The notes: generated by a model from the letters alone, not told the origin. 64,000 bases of DNA from Mesorhizobium sp. 65-26 (GCA_001899205.1 MKVL01000005.1:121335-185334), one strand, 5' to 3'. Shown: positions 39,855 to 49,169, numbered from the stretch's first letter. Numbers and translations are program-made.

Positions 39855-41162
39855 ATGAGCAATTTTTCCCCCCGCGAAATCGTCTCCGAGCTCGACCGAT
39901 TCATCATCGGCCAGAAGGACGCCAAGCGCGCCGTGGCGATCGCGCTGCGCAACCGCTGGCGCCGCCAGCAGCTCGAAGGCCAGATGCGCGAAGAGGTGAT
40001 GCCGAAGAACATCCTGATGATCGGGCCGACCGGCGTCGGCAAGACCGAGATTTCACGCCGCCTGGCCAAGCTGGCCGGAGCGCCCTTCGTCAAGGTCGAG
40101 GCCACCAAGTTCACCGAGGTCGGCTACGTCGGGCGCGACGTCGAGCAGATCGTGCGCGACCTCGTCGAGGTGGCGATCGTGCTGACGCGCGAGAAGATGC
40201 GCGAGGACGTCAAGGCGCGCGCCCACATCAACGCCGAGGAACGCGTGATGGAAGCGCTGGTCGGCAAGACCGCCAGCCCGGCCACGCGTGACTCATTCCG
40301 CAAGAAGCTGCGCGACGGCGAGCTCGACGATAAGGAAATCGAGATCGAGGTGGCCGACACCGGCAGCGGCGGCGCGCCCAATTTCGAAATCCCCGGCATG
40401 CCCGGCGGCGTCGGCGTCCTCAACATCAATGACATGCTGTCGAAGGCCATGGGCGGCAAGCGCACCAAGACGCGCAAGACGACGGTGAAGGATTCCTACG
40501 ATCTTCTGGTCCAGGACGAATCCGACAAGCTGCTCGACCAGGACGAGGTGGTTCGGCGCGCGATGGAATCGGCCGAGAACGACGGCATCGTCTTCCTCGA
40601 CGAAATCGACAAGATCGCGGCGCGCTCGGATATCTCGGGCGGCCCCTCGCGCGAGGGCGTGCAGCGCGACCTGCTGCCACTGGTCGAGGGCACGACGGTG
40701 GCGACCAAGTACGGGCCGGTGAAGACCGACCACATCCTGTTCATCGCTTCCGGCGCCTTCCATGTGTCGAAGCCGTCGGACCTGCTGCCGGAACTGCAGG
40801 GCCGCCTGCCGATCCGCGTCGAACTGCGCGCGCTGGAAAAGGACGATTTCGTCCGTATCCTGACCGAGACGGAAGCGAGCCTCATCAAGCAGTACATCGC
40901 GCTGATGAAGACGGAGGGCGTGGAGCTGGCCTTCACTGACGACGCGATCGATTCGCTCGCCGGCATCGCCGTCGACCTCAACGCCAGCGTCGAGAACATC
41001 GGCGCAAGGCGCCTTCAGACCGTGATGGAGCGGGTGCTGGACGATATCTCGTTCGACGCGCCCGACCGCAACGGCACGGCGGTGACCATCGATGCCGCCT
41101 ACGTGCAGAAGCATGTCGGCGACCTCTCCAGGAACACCGACCTGTCACGGTTCATCCTGTAG
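39855..41162 (+). CDS. hslU: ATP-dependent protease ATPase subunit HslU (ClpY)
   Basis: AAA+ unfoldase for HslV. 435 residues. Walker A is [18 protein letters not shown] (about residues 54-71), the GYVGRD pore motif follows, Walker B is [12 protein letters not shown], and sensor 2 is in [16 protein letters not shown]. The C-terminal LSRFIL inserts into HslV. The ribosome binding site is weak and lies just after the DUF2585 stop, so coupling is likely. Confidence 0.97.
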   Translation: MSNFSPREIVSELDRFIIGQKDAKRAVAIALRNRWRRQQLEGQMREEVMPKNILMIGPTGVGKTEISRRLAKLAGAPFVKVEATKFTEVGYVGRDVEQIVRDLVEVAIVLTREKMREDVKARAHINAEERVMEALVGKTASPATRDSFRKKLRDGELDDKEIEIEVADTGSGGAPNFEIPGMPGGVGVLNINDMLSKAMGGKRTKTRKTTVKDSYDLLVQDESDKLLDQDEVVRRAMESAENDGIVFLDEIDKIAARSDISGGPSREGVQRDLLPLVEGTTVATKYGPVKTDHILFIASGAFHVSKPSDLLPELQGRLPIRVELRALEKDDFVRILTETEASLIKQYIALMKTEGVELAFTDDAIDSLAGIAVDLNASVENIGARRLQTVMERVLDDISFDAPDRNGTAVTIDAAYVQKHVGDLSRNTDLSRFIL

Positions 41163-41266
41163 TCGGCGAATTCCGTGGCGGCCCGGCATTTCCCGGTCCG
41201 CCCGAAGCAGGTCGCCGAGGCGTGCGATCACGATTACGGGCGGTTCCCATGCCCTCTCTCTAATAT

Positions 41267-41292
41267 GTGGCCGGATGGTACCATCCGGCCAC
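41267..41292. repeat. Perfect 26-base palindrome after hslU
   Basis: GTGGCCGGATGGT and its exact reverse complement stand back to back (centre GTAC), 104 bases after the hslU stop and 85 before the DUF1402 start. The flanks are A/T (AATAT, CTTT) without a proper T-run, so it is not a standard terminator. It could be a transcript-end hairpin or a dimeric protein site. Confidence 0.7.
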
Positions 41293-41377
41293 CTTTCGTT
41301 CCGCCCTGCGGCGGAGCACTCTCGACTCGAGCCCGGGCATTCCCATAGTTTGCCGCCAAGTACCGGGGCGGCGGCGC

Positions 41378-42334
41378 ATGAAGAAACGCATTTTTCTGTT
41401 TGTCGGCATGATGTTGGCGGCGGCAACGGCCGCCGGTGCGACCACCCTGGTGCCGCCCGGCAACAGAGACGCGGTCCAGCCCGACATCCCGGGCGCCTCC
41501 AGCCGGCGCACCCAGGCGACGAACACGACCTTCCAGGCCAAGTACCGCAAGATCTACGCGCTGCTGCAGAACGATGCCGGCCTGCGCGGCAAGATCCGCC
41601 AGGTGGCCGCCGCCTATGGCATCGACCCGATGCACATCGTCGGCGCGATCGTGGGCGAGCACACCTACAATGTCGACGCCTACGACCGGCTGCAGACCTA
41701 CTACGTCAAGGCGATCTCCTACCTGACCAGCAAGCTGTCCTTCGCCTACCAGGGCGAGGATATCGGTGATTTCGTGCAGCGGCCGGAATTCAAGAAGTGC
41801 GCAAGCATCAGCGACAGCTACGATCTGTGGGAATGCCGCGAGCAGGTGTGGAACCGGTCTTTCCGGGGCAAGTCTGTGGGCGGCGAGAGTTTTCCCAACG
41901 ACCGTTTCGGCGCCACCTTCTTCCAGCCCTACTATGCCGGCCAGACTTTCGGGCTCGGCCAGCTCAATCCGCTGACGGCGCTGCAGATGAGCGACCTCGT
42001 GCACAAGGTCTCGGGCCTGCCCAAGCTCGACGTCTCCGATCCGAACGCCGTCTACAAGACCATCATGGATCCGGACCTGACGCTGCCCTACGTGGCGGCG
42101 ACGATCAGGAAGTCGATAGACGCCTACCGGACCATCGCCGGCTTCGACATCTCGAAGAACCCCGGCATCACCGCCACGCTCTACAATGTCGGCAATCCCG
42201 AGCAGCGCGCCTACGCGCTGAAGGCCGAGAACGACAAGCGCCGCGCCGCGGGCCAGCCGGAGAAGCTGCCCGAGGAGAACTATTACGGCTGGCTGGTCAA
42301 CGACAAGCTGGATGAGCTGAAGGCGCTGTTCTGA
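41378..42334 (+). CDS. DUF1402 family exported protein
   Basis: 318 residues with a cleavable signal peptide (MKKRIFLFVGMMLAAATAAG, likely cut after an Ala near residue 20). The mature part has a lysozyme-like look: GIDPMHIVGAIVGEHTYNVD with a Glu in a helix, FGLGQLNPLTALQMSDLV (resembling the G-L-Q-x-x-P segment of transglycosylases) and TATLYNVGNPEQRA. The family is restricted mainly to Rhizobiales and is uncharacterised; a cell-wall lytic role is inferred from these resemblances. Start 41378 is chosen for the signal peptide. Confidence 0.85.
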   Translation: MKKRIFLFVGMMLAAATAAGATTLVPPGNRDAVQPDIPGASSRRTQATNTTFQAKYRKIYALLQNDAGLRGKIRQVAAAYGIDPMHIVGAIVGEHTYNVDAYDRLQTYYVKAISYLTSKLSFAYQGEDIGDFVQRPEFKKCASISDSYDLWECREQVWNRSFRGKSVGGESFPNDRFGATFFQPYYAGQTFGLGQLNPLTALQMSDLVHKVSGLPKLDVSDPNAVYKTIMDPDLTLPYVAATIRKSIDAYRTIAGFDISKNPGITATLYNVGNPEQRAYALKAENDKRRAAGQPEKLPEENYYGWLVNDKLDELKALF

Positions 42335-42506
42335 GCCAGAGACGGCCGTTCGCCGGCCTCCTCTTGCGGCAGGTACGCTTGCTGACCTTGCTGCCCAAAA
42401 CAGGATTGGGGCAGCCGCGCTGCTTCGCCAGCAGCGCGCTTCGGCTGACCATTGCCCGTCGTCGGTATTTTTGCTTTGCTTCAATGGGGTGTTGGGGGAC
42501 ATCATC

Positions 42507-42977
42507 GTGGCCGACAGCAAAGCCAAGATCGCGCATGATCGGGCTAACGAGCGTTATGAGAAGCAGACGGATGCCGGCATCCAGTTTGCAAGGCAGTCCT
42601 TTCAAGCGCTGCTGCTCTTAAACGGCGGTGCCTGCATAGCCATTCTCGGATTCCTGGCGAATACCATCACCAAAGAGAACCTGGCTGAAGGACATGCGCA
42701 TCTGCTGGCGAGCATGGTGGCTTCATTGCGCTGGTTCGCTTTGGGCGCGTTCGCCACCGTGCTGTCGACCGTGGTCGCTTTCCTGTCCAATCGTGGATAT
42801 GCCGATGAAGGTCTTGCCCGGGCGCGGATCGACAAGCCGCCTTACCTGGAGCACACACGAGCCTCGCGCATATGGCACGCGTGGGCAACCTTCACGTTCC
42901 TGGTCTCGCTCTTTGGGGCGTTGACCGCGCTGTGCCTTTTCATGATCGGATTGATGTCGATCAGCGCCTTCGTGTAG
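42507..42977 (+). CDS. Small membrane protein of unknown function
   Basis: 156 residues from a GTG start at 42507, preceded by GGGGGA at 7-8 bases. An amphipathic N-terminal part (ADSKAKIAHDRANERYEKQT) is followed by three hydrophobic segments (about 35-55, 75-95, 125-150), the last ending LCLFMIGLMSISAFV. I do not recognise a family. The 170 bases upstream carry no other gene. It converges with the leftward PanB-like gene. Confidence 0.65.
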   Translation: MADSKAKIAHDRANERYEKQTDAGIQFARQSFQALLLLNGGACIAILGFLANTITKENLAEGHAHLLASMVASLRWFALGAFATVLSTVVAFLSNRGYADEGLARARIDKPPYLEHTRASRIWHAWATFTFLVSLFGALTALCLFMIGLMSISAFV

Positions 42978-43010
42978 CGTTTGCGCTCCAGGTGAGGCGG
43001 CCACCGCCGC

Positions 43011-43814
43011 TCACTGGTTATCGAGGAAGGCCTCGAACTTGCGCAGTTCCTCGGCGTCGGCCCGCACGACGTGCTGTGGCTCCGGATAGGCGCCGGACTG
43101 GATGTCGGCGGCATATTCGCGAAACGCCGCGATACGCTCGCCCTGGAGACGGTCATATTCGGACGCCAGGTCGCGATAGCGCTTGGCATGGCGCGGGTAA
43201 CGGCCACGATTGGTGCCGAGCACGTCCTCGGAGAACAGGTACTGCGCGTCGCAGCCGGTGCCCGCGCCCATCGAAATCATGATCAGCGGCGTGCGACGCG
43301 AGATGGCCGTCGCGACCTCGGCCGGCACCACCTCGATCTCGGCGGCGAAAGCCCCCGCAGCCTCGAGATCCTTGACCTGCTTCCAGACGAAGGCGGCGCT
43401 TTCGGCGGTCTTGCCGACCGCCTTGAAACCTCCGGTCCAGGTGGCGTGGGCCGGGATCAACCCGACATGGCCGCAGACCGGAATGTGCTCGTCGCGCAGC
43501 CGGCGGATGGTCTGCAGGCTCGCCGAACAATACATGGCGTCGGCGCTCGCCGCGCGCAGCTTCACCGCCGTGCGCAGGATCTCGTCCGTCGTGGCTCCCA
43601 TCCTGGCCTGCTCGTCGCCAGGAATGACGAAGCGGGTGGGCGCGGCGTCGCGGAAGCGCGGGTCGAAGATCATGTCGTAGGTGACCGAGATGATGTCGAT
43701 GCTGGCACGCTCGGCGGCCTCCGCCTCCTCCAGTGAAAACACGCGGAGCTTGGAAAGCTGGCGCTTGCCTTTCAGCGCCTGCAAATCGGCAACGGTAGGT
43801 CTTGTATCCGGCAT
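43011..43814 (-). CDS. Divergent PanB-family (ketopantoate hydroxymethyltransferase-like) protein
   Basis: 267 residues of the PEP/pyruvate-type TIM barrel. The second half aligns well with PanB: IPVCGHVGLIPAHATWTGGF, AGAFAAEIEVVPAEVA (retaining the catalytic-type Glu) and SMGAGTGCDAQYLFSEDVLG. The first half does not: the canonical VGDSLGM, ADLPF and KIEGG metal-ligand motifs are absent or replaced. Normal ketopantoate synthesis is therefore doubtful. It is the last gene of a leftward run behind mocD-, mocE- and mocF-like genes. An enzyme acting on a C1 unit or on an inositol-derived keto acid is a guess from this context. Confidence 0.75.
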   Translation of the reverse strand: MPDTRPTVADLQALKGKRQLSKLRVFSLEEAEAAERASIDIISVTYDMIFDPRFRDAAPTRFVIPGDEQARMGATTDEILRTAVKLRAASADAMYCSASLQTIRRLRDEHIPVCGHVGLIPAHATWTGGFKAVGKTAESAAFVWKQVKDLEAAGAFAAEIEVVPAEVATAISRRTPLIMISMGAGTGCDAQYLFSEDVLGTNRGRYPRHAKRYRDLASEYDRLQGERIAAFREYAADIQSGAYPEPQHVVRADAEELRKFEAFLDNQ

Positions 43815-43841
43815 ATGGTTCCCCTCCCCTCGGTTCCGGCG

Positions 43842-45071
43842 CTAGGCGGCCAGCAGCGATTTCAGCTTGAAGGCTTGCGAGCCGAGCGCCTCGCGATCCG
43901 GCGTGGCCCTTTTGGCAATCAGCATTTCGGCCAGCCGGATGTCGCGCGCCACGGCGTTGCCCGGGCCGATGCCGCTCGCCGCCACCAGCCTGCCGTCCTC
44001 GGCGAGATGGAAGAGGATGAAGGCGCCATCGCCAAGGTCGCGGCGCACCACGCTCCTGCCCTCGTCCGACAGGCCGGCGATCTGCAGGGTCAATCCATAT
44101 TGATCCGACCAGAACCACGGCACGGCGATATGCGCCTCGCCGGCGCCCAGCATGTTGCGCGCGGCGAGAGCGCCCTGTTCCTGCGCGTTGCGCCACGCCT
44201 CCAGCCGCACGCGGCGGCCGCCATAGACGGCGAGCGGAAACGAACAGCAGTCGCCGGCGGCGAAGATATCGGGATCGCTCGTGCGCAGCCCGGCGTCGAC
44301 GGCGATGCCGTTGTCGATCGTCAGCCCGGCCTCGGCGGCGAGCGCCGTCACCGGCACGGCGCCGATGCCGATCACCGCGAGATCGGCGACGACCTCGCGG
44401 GCGTCGGCAAGGGTGATGCGGACCTCGGCGCCGTCATCGGCGATCGTCGCGATGCCCTGGCCGGTCAGGACGCGCACGCCCTCGGCTTCATGTGCCTGAT
44501 GGATGATCGCGGCGATCTCGGCCGGCACGCCGCGCATGAGGATGCGCGGCTGCGCCTCGATGACGGTGACATCGGCGGCGAACTTGCGCGCGGCCGCCGC
44601 GAGCTCCAGGCCGATGAACCCGCCGCCGATGATGGCGACACGGTTGCCGGCGCGCAGATGGGCGCGGATGGCGAGCGCGTCGTTGAAGGTCCTGAGATAG
44701 ACGCAGCGGGCGCCCAGGCCCGGCATCGGCAAGCGACGCGGCGTCGATCCGGTCGCGAGCAACAGCTTTTCGTATGGCAGCGAAGAGCCGTCCGACAGGC
44801 GCACTTCATGCGTCGCCCTGTCGATCGCCACCACCTGCACGGAATGGATATGCCGGATCGAACGTTCGGCCAGCAGCTCGTCGCTGGCGATCGCCTTGAT
44901 GGCCGGCGCCTCGCCGGTCATTGCCTCCTTCGACAGTGGCGGCCGCTCGTAGGGGAGATGCGGCTCGTCGCCCACCAGCGTCACCGGCCTGTCGAAACCG
45001 AGCTCGCGCAGAGCAAGCGCCGCGCGTCCGCCGCATTCGCCGGCCCCCACGATCACCATTCCCGCGCGCAT
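43842..45071 (-). CDS. mocF: FAD-dependent ferredoxin reductase (MocF-like)
   Basis: 409 residues of the BphA4/putidaredoxin-reductase family. FAD-binding GAGECGGRAALALRE is at the N-terminus, the NAD(P)H loop IIGGGFIGLELAAAA near residue 145, and the C-terminal FAD site IFAAGDCCSFP near residue 275. It passes electrons from NAD(P)H to the adjacent Rieske ferredoxin. Gene order oxygenase-ferredoxin-reductase matches mocD-mocE-mocF of Rhizobium leguminosarum, which are needed for 3-O-methyl-scyllo-inosamine use. It begins 4 bases after the ferredoxin stop. Confidence 0.82.
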   Translation of the reverse strand: MRAGMVIVGAGECGGRAALALRELGFDRPVTLVGDEPHLPYERPPLSKEAMTGEAPAIKAIASDELLAERSIRHIHSVQVVAIDRATHEVRLSDGSSLPYEKLLLATGSTPRRLPMPGLGARCVYLRTFNDALAIRAHLRAGNRVAIIGGGFIGLELAAAARKFAADVTVIEAQPRILMRGVPAEIAAIIHQAHEAEGVRVLTGQGIATIADDGAEVRITLADAREVVADLAVIGIGAVPVTALAAEAGLTIDNGIAVDAGLRTSDPDIFAAGDCCSFPLAVYGGRRVRLEAWRNAQEQGALAARNMLGAGEAHIAVPWFWSDQYGLTLQIAGLSDEGRSVVRRDLGDGAFILFHLAEDGRLVAASGIGPGNAVARDIRLAEMLIAKRATPDREALGSQAFKLKSLLAA

Positions 45072-45075
45072 GGCG

Positions 45076-45390
45076 TCACCCGATCTGGATCATGACCGCG
45101 CCGGCCTCGACCTTGACCGGATAGGTCTTGAGGTTGACGCATACCGGCGCGCCCCTGGCGGCGCCCGTCTTGTAGTTGAAGCGTCCATTGTGCTTGGGGC
45201 ACTCGATGATGTCGTCCATCACCAGCCCGTCGGCGAGATGCACCTTTTCGTGGGTGCACAGGCCGTCCGTAGCGAAATAGTCGTCGTCGGGGCTGCGATA
45301 GATGGCGAAGGTGCGGCCGGCATGGTCGAACCGCATGACATCCTCCTCGTCGATCTCGCCGACCCTGCAGGCTTCAACCCAATCGCTCAT
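45076..45390 (-). CDS. mocE: Rieske [2Fe-2S] ferredoxin (MocE-like)
   Basis: 104-residue soluble Rieske-type ferredoxin. The cluster ligands are in GLCTHEKVHL (C-x-H) and IIECPKHNGRFNY (C-x-x-H). It lacks oxygenase alpha-subunit features, so it is an electron carrier. It lies between the diiron oxygenase gene and the reductase gene on the same strand and matches rhizopine-catabolism ferredoxin MocE in type and position. Confidence 0.85.
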   Translation of the reverse strand: MSDWVEACRVGEIDEEDVMRFDHAGRTFAIYRSPDDDYFATDGLCTHEKVHLADGLVMDDIIECPKHNGRFNYKTGAARGAPVCVNLKTYPVKVEAGAVMIQIG

Positions 45391-45465
45391 GGTTCCTCCC
45401 CGGCAGTTCTGCTGCCTCAGATCGTTGCTTGGCCTGCGGCACCACGGCCGAAGCCGGATACGCCG

Positions 45466-46557
45466 TCACTCGGCCGCGACTGCCGCGGCGTCGGCGTGAA
45501 ACTCCTCGCGATACGGCCGGGCCGTGGGCGGCAGTTCGCGCTTGATGAAATAGTCTTCGTCGCGGAGCTGGCGCAGGAATGCCGGGATCATCTCGCGATA
45601 GCCGGCGACGATCGAGGACGTCGGGGTCGGCAGGTCGTGCTTGATCAGTTCGTGCAGCTTCGGCAGCGCGTGATAGGGCACCATGGGAAACATATGATGC
45701 TCCACATGGTAGTTCATGTTCCAGTACAGGAACCGGTTGAGGCGGTTCATGTAGACGGTGCGGCTGTTCAGCCGATGGTCGATGACGTTGTCGGCGAGGC
45801 CGCCATGCTGCAGCAGGCCGACCATGACATGGTACCAGGCGCCGTAGATGCGCGGCAGGCCGATCAGCATCAACGGCAGCCACGAGCCCATGTAGAGCGC
45901 CAGTGCAATGGTGACGGCGTAGATGGCCGTCCAGATACGGGCGATGCGGATCGCCTTCGGCCGCTCCTGCTCGGGAATGAAGGTCTTCTCGGCCGGGCTG
46001 ATAATGCCGGCGGCGTTGCGCAGCATGTCGCTCATGGCGTGCCAGACATCGCGCACGCCAAGGAAGGCCAGCACCACGCGCACGAGGTCCGGTGGCCGCA
46101 TGACCGATATTTCAGGATCGCGGCCAACGATGATGGTGTCGGTGTGGTGGCGGGTATGGCTCCAGCGCCAGGTGACCGGGTTGCGCATGATCATGAAGCA
46201 GGCGATCTGATAGATCACGTCGTTCATCCACTGCGTGCGGAAGGCGGTGCCATGGCCGCATTCGTGCCAGCGCGAATCCGTCGACGAGCCGTAGAGCACA
46301 CCGTAGGCGAAGAAGAATGGCACGCACCACCAGGTGCTCCAGAAGAAGGCCGCGCCGGCTCCGGTCACCAGGATGGCGCCCAGCCAGATCGCCGTATCGC
46401 GCAGGGCCGGATAGTCGGAGCGCTGCATGAGCTCCTTCATCTGCTTGCGCGACAGGTCGGTGTGGTACCATTCGGCAGCCGACAGTCCAGTTTCGACGGC
46501 GAGCCGGGCATCGCGGCCGATCAGACTGTAGTCCCGCCGGGACGGCGCTGCGGACAT
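45466..46557 (-). CDS. mocD: Membrane diiron oxygenase of the fatty-acid-desaturase fold (MocD-like)
   Basis: 363 residues with hydrophobic segments around 55-95 and 205-240. The three His boxes of membrane diiron enzymes are RWHECGHGTAF, WSHTRHHTD and NYHVEHHMFPMVPYHALP. It is paired with a Rieske ferredoxin and a reductase rather than with lipid genes, as for MocD. MocD is thought to remove the O-methyl group of the rhizopine 3-O-methyl-scyllo-inosamine. Start MSAAPSRRDY at 46557 follows GGAGGAAGTC; a longer frame to 46599 is rejected. Expressed divergently from a LacI-type regulator. Confidence 0.83.
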   Translation of the reverse strand: MSAAPSRRDYSLIGRDARLAVETGLSAAEWYHTDLSRKQMKELMQRSDYPALRDTAIWLGAILVTGAGAAFFWSTWWCVPFFFAYGVLYGSSTDSRWHECGHGTAFRTQWMNDVIYQIACFMIMRNPVTWRWSHTRHHTDTIIVGRDPEISVMRPPDLVRVVLAFLGVRDVWHAMSDMLRNAAGIISPAEKTFIPEQERPKAIRIARIWTAIYAVTIALALYMGSWLPLMLIGLPRIYGAWYHVMVGLLQHGGLADNVIDHRLNSRTVYMNRLNRFLYWNMNYHVEHHMFPMVPYHALPKLHELIKHDLPTPTSSIVAGYREMIPAFLRQLRDEDYFIKRELPPTARPYREEFHADAAAVAAE

Positions 46558-46644
46558 GACTTCCTCCATCGGAACGGCGCTCGCGGACGGACGCCACAAC
46601 CCTCATGCTCAAAATAGCGCCATGCGATGATAGGCTCAATATCA

Positions 46645-46667
46645 GGAAGATAGTTTCTATCATTTCC
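46645..46667. promoter_or_regulatory. Operator-like palindrome between mocD and the LacI-type regulator
   Basis: Nested inverted repeat: outer GGAA (46645-46648) and TTCC (46664-46667), inner GATAG-TTT-CTATC (46649-46661). It lies in the 127-base divergent promoter region, so it could serve both mocDEF and autoregulation of the regulator. Its odd-length centre is unusual for a LacI-family site. Confidence 0.5.
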
Positions 46668-46684
46668 CATCAAGGTGATGTAGC

Positions 46685-47743
46685 ATGACCGCATTATCGA
46701 ACGGGGCGACCATGGCAAAACGACCGACCATCACCGATCTGGCGCGCATCTCCGGCGTCAGCGTCGCCACGGTCGACCGGGTGCTGAACAACCGTCTGCC
46801 GGTCAAGGAAGAAACGGCGCGACGCGTCTACGAGGCGGCGACCGAGATCGGCTATCATGCCGCCGGGCTGATCAAGCAGCGCATGCGCCGCGAGTTGCCC
46901 GAATACCGCCTCGGCTTCCTGTTGCTGCGGCGCGAGGACGTCTTCTATACCGAGTTTGCGCGCGAGCTCGACCAGGCCGTGTCGCAGTCACAGCGCTTTC
47001 GCGGCGTCGCCACCATCGACTTCGCCAGTTCGCTGGCGCCGGATGAGATCGTCGAGCGGATGCGCGCGCTTGCCGCCAAGACAAGGGCCGTGGCCCTGGT
47101 CGGGCCGGATCATCCGACGCTGACGGTGGCGGTCGAGGCGCTGAAGGCCAAGGGCATGCCGGTGTTCTCGCTGCTGTCGGACTTCGCCTCCGGCATTCGT
47201 GAGGGCTATGTCGGCCTCGACAACCGCAAGGTCGGCCGCACCGCCGCCTGGATGATCTCCAAGGCCGCGAAGAAACCGGGCAAGGTCGCCCTGTTCGTCG
47301 GCAGCCACCGCTTCCACGGCCACGAATTGCGCGAGATCGGCTTCCGCTCGTTCTTCCGCGAGAACGCGCCGGAATTCACCTTGCTGGAGACAATCGTCAA
47401 CCTCGAGGGCAACCAGTTCACGCATGACGCCATCATCGACCTCCTGGCGCGCCACCCCGACCTTGCCGGCTGCTACGTGGCCGGTGGCGGCATGGAAGGC
47501 GCTGTGTCGGCGCTGCGCGCGGCGCGGCCCGCCCATATGCCGGCGGTCGTCTGCAACGAGATCACACCGGAGTCGCGCGCCGCGCTTGCCGACAACATCC
47601 TGACGATGGTGATCGCCACGCCGCTGGCGGCGCTGTCGCGCGAGCTGGTCGCGCTGATGGCGCACGTCATCGAGGCCGGCGCGGCCAACGCGACGGGGCA
47701 GACCTTCCTGCCCTTCGACATCTACCTGCCCGAGAACATCTAG
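46685..47743 (+). CDS. LacI-family transcriptional regulator
   Basis: 352 residues. The N-terminal helix-turn-helix is ITDLARISGVSVATVDRVLN with hinge region EIGYHAAGLIKQRM. A periplasmic-binding-protein-like sensor domain fills the rest (GYVGLDNRKVGRTAAWMIS, ALFVGSHRFHGHELREIGF). It is divergent from the mocD-like operon and upstream of the transporter genes, so it is expected to respond to the transported polyol. AAGGTG supports ATG 46685; ATG 46712 (MAKRPTITDL) is an alternative that fits family length. Confidence 0.9.
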   Translation: MTALSNGATMAKRPTITDLARISGVSVATVDRVLNNRLPVKEETARRVYEAATEIGYHAAGLIKQRMRRELPEYRLGFLLLRREDVFYTEFARELDQAVSQSQRFRGVATIDFASSLAPDEIVERMRALAAKTRAVALVGPDHPTLTVAVEALKAKGMPVFSLLSDFASGIREGYVGLDNRKVGRTAAWMISKAAKKPGKVALFVGSHRFHGHELREIGFRSFFRENAPEFTLLETIVNLEGNQFTHDAIIDLLARHPDLAGCYVAGGGMEGAVSALRAARPAHMPAVVCNEITPESRAALADNILTMVIATPLAALSRELVALMAHVIEAGAANATGQTFLPFDIYLPENI

Positions 47744-48135
47744 CGATCCGACCTCGCCTATCGCCGCCGCCAATCGGCGTCGACGCGGATCACCACCCCC
47801 AATTGCAAGAAACCATCAGACTGATGGATTCGCCACGAACGCAGCCGCCGGCATCGTCCGCGAGCGATACCGGCATGATGGCGACGGCATGGTGCGAGAT
47901 TCCCGCGGGCGGCCTCGAATCGCCCTTGACGCCACCGCCCAAAATGGAATAAATATTTCACTGTTGATATGTTTTGGTTCTTTCGTTCCGGAACATCTGC
48001 TTCAGAAAGGGAGGACGGCGCTCCGGCAAACGGACGCCGCCGGGACGAAGCCGCAATCGGGAGAGATCGCCCGGGCAACCGGGGATTCCGGAAAAATCGG
48101 TGCAACCGGACACCATTGTGTGGAGGAGAAACAAG
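47744..48135. other. 392-base intergenic region before the transporter operon
   Basis: No convincing gene. It holds the IolR-type motif at 47946-47959, a 10-base palindrome GTTCCGGAAC at 47985-47994 and GGAGGAG before the next start. The first 150 bases carry nothing I recognise. Confidence 0.6.
47946..47959. promoter_or_regulatory. GGAA-N6-TTTC motif upstream of the inositol/rhizopine transporter operon
   Basis: GGAATAAATATTTC, a near-palindrome (GGAATA / TATTTC). It matches the form GGAA-N6-TTCC that I recall for IolR sites in Sinorhizobium, and the two copies before iolC at 62489 and 62519. It lies 177 bases before the binding-protein start codon. This suggests control by the RpiR/IolR-type protein encoded at 61504-62370. 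Confidence 0.5.
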
Positions 48136-49077
48136 ATGAAGAAACTGCTTTTGGGCGTCGCGCTATCGGCGCTGATGTGTTCGTCCGCCTTTGCCGCCAA
48201 GGTCGGTGTCTCGATGGCGCGCTTCGACGACAACTTCCTGACCGTGCTGCGCAACGGCATGATCGCGCAGGCCAAGGGAATGAGCGGCGTCGAGCTTCAG
48301 GTCGAGGACGCGCAGAACGACGTGGCCAAACAGCTCGACCAGATCAAGAATTTCGCCGCCTCGGGCGTCGATGCCATCATCGTCAACCCGGTCGATACCT
48401 CGGCCACCCAGGCGATGTCGGACGCGGCCGCCGCGGCCAAGATCCCGCTGGTCTATGTCAACCGCCAGCCGGTCAACGTCGACACGCTGCCGGACAACCA
48501 GGCCTTCGTCGCCTCGAACGAAGCCGAATCCGGCACGCTGGAGACAAAGGAAGTCTGCCGCCTCTTCAAGGAAGCCGGCAAGAAGGAAGCCAACGTCTAC
48601 GTCATCATGGGCGAGCTTTCGAACCAGGCCGCGGTGCAGCGCACCAAGGACATCGAGGAAGTGATCGCCACGCCGGACTGCAACTTCATCAAGATCATCG
48701 ACAAGCAGACCTCGAACTGGCAGCGCGACCAGGCGCAGAACCTGATGACCAACTGGCTGTCGGCCGCCAAGCCGTTCGACGGCGTCATCGCCAACAACGA
48801 CGAAAGCGCCATCGGCGCCATCCAGGCGATGAAGGCCGCCAACATCGACATGAAGACCATGATCGTCGGCGGCGTCGATGCCACGCAGGATGCCTTGGCC
48901 GCGATGCAGGCGGGTGACCTCAAGGTGACCGTGTTCCAGGACGCGGCCGGCCAAGGCGCCGGTGCCCTCGACGCGGCGTTGAAGCTCGCCAAGGGCGAGA
49001 AGGTGGAACACAAGGTCTACATCCCCTTCCAGCTCGTGACGCCAGCGAACATCGACAAGTTCCTGAAGAAGAACTGA
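48136..49077 (+). CDS. Periplasmic polyol-binding protein (MocB / IbpA-like)
   Basis: 313 residues. Signal peptide MKKLLLGVALSALMCSSAFA is cut before KVGVSM. It is a type I sugar-binding fold (DUF4213/RbsB-like class) with GVDAIIVNPVDTSATQAM, VNRQPVN, SNEAESGTLETKEVC and NNDESAIGAIQAM. It resembles the rhizopine-binding protein MocB and the rhizobial inositol-binding protein IbpA. Start 48136 has GGAGGAG upstream. A strong hairpin separates it from the permease gene, which may favour excess binding protein. Ligand likely myo-inositol, scyllo-inositol or an inosamine. Confidence 0.85.
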   Translation: MKKLLLGVALSALMCSSAFAAKVGVSMARFDDNFLTVLRNGMIAQAKGMSGVELQVEDAQNDVAKQLDQIKNFAASGVDAIIVNPVDTSATQAMSDAAAAAKIPLVYVNRQPVNVDTLPDNQAFVASNEAESGTLETKEVCRLFKEAGKKEANVYVIMGELSNQAAVQRTKDIEEVIATPDCNFIKIIDKQTSNWQRDQAQNLMTNWLSAAKPFDGVIANNDESAIGAIQAMKAANIDMKTMIVGGVDATQDALAAMQAGDLKVTVFQDAAGQGAGALDAALKLAKGEKVEHKVYIPFQLVTPANIDKFLKKN

Positions 49078-49169
49078 GGCCGCGGGCCGGTCCATAGGGA
49101 GCGGCACACCAGGACAGCAGGCCGAACCAGTTGTCCGAGGCCGAGACAAGAAGGTGCCGTTCTTCGTTT

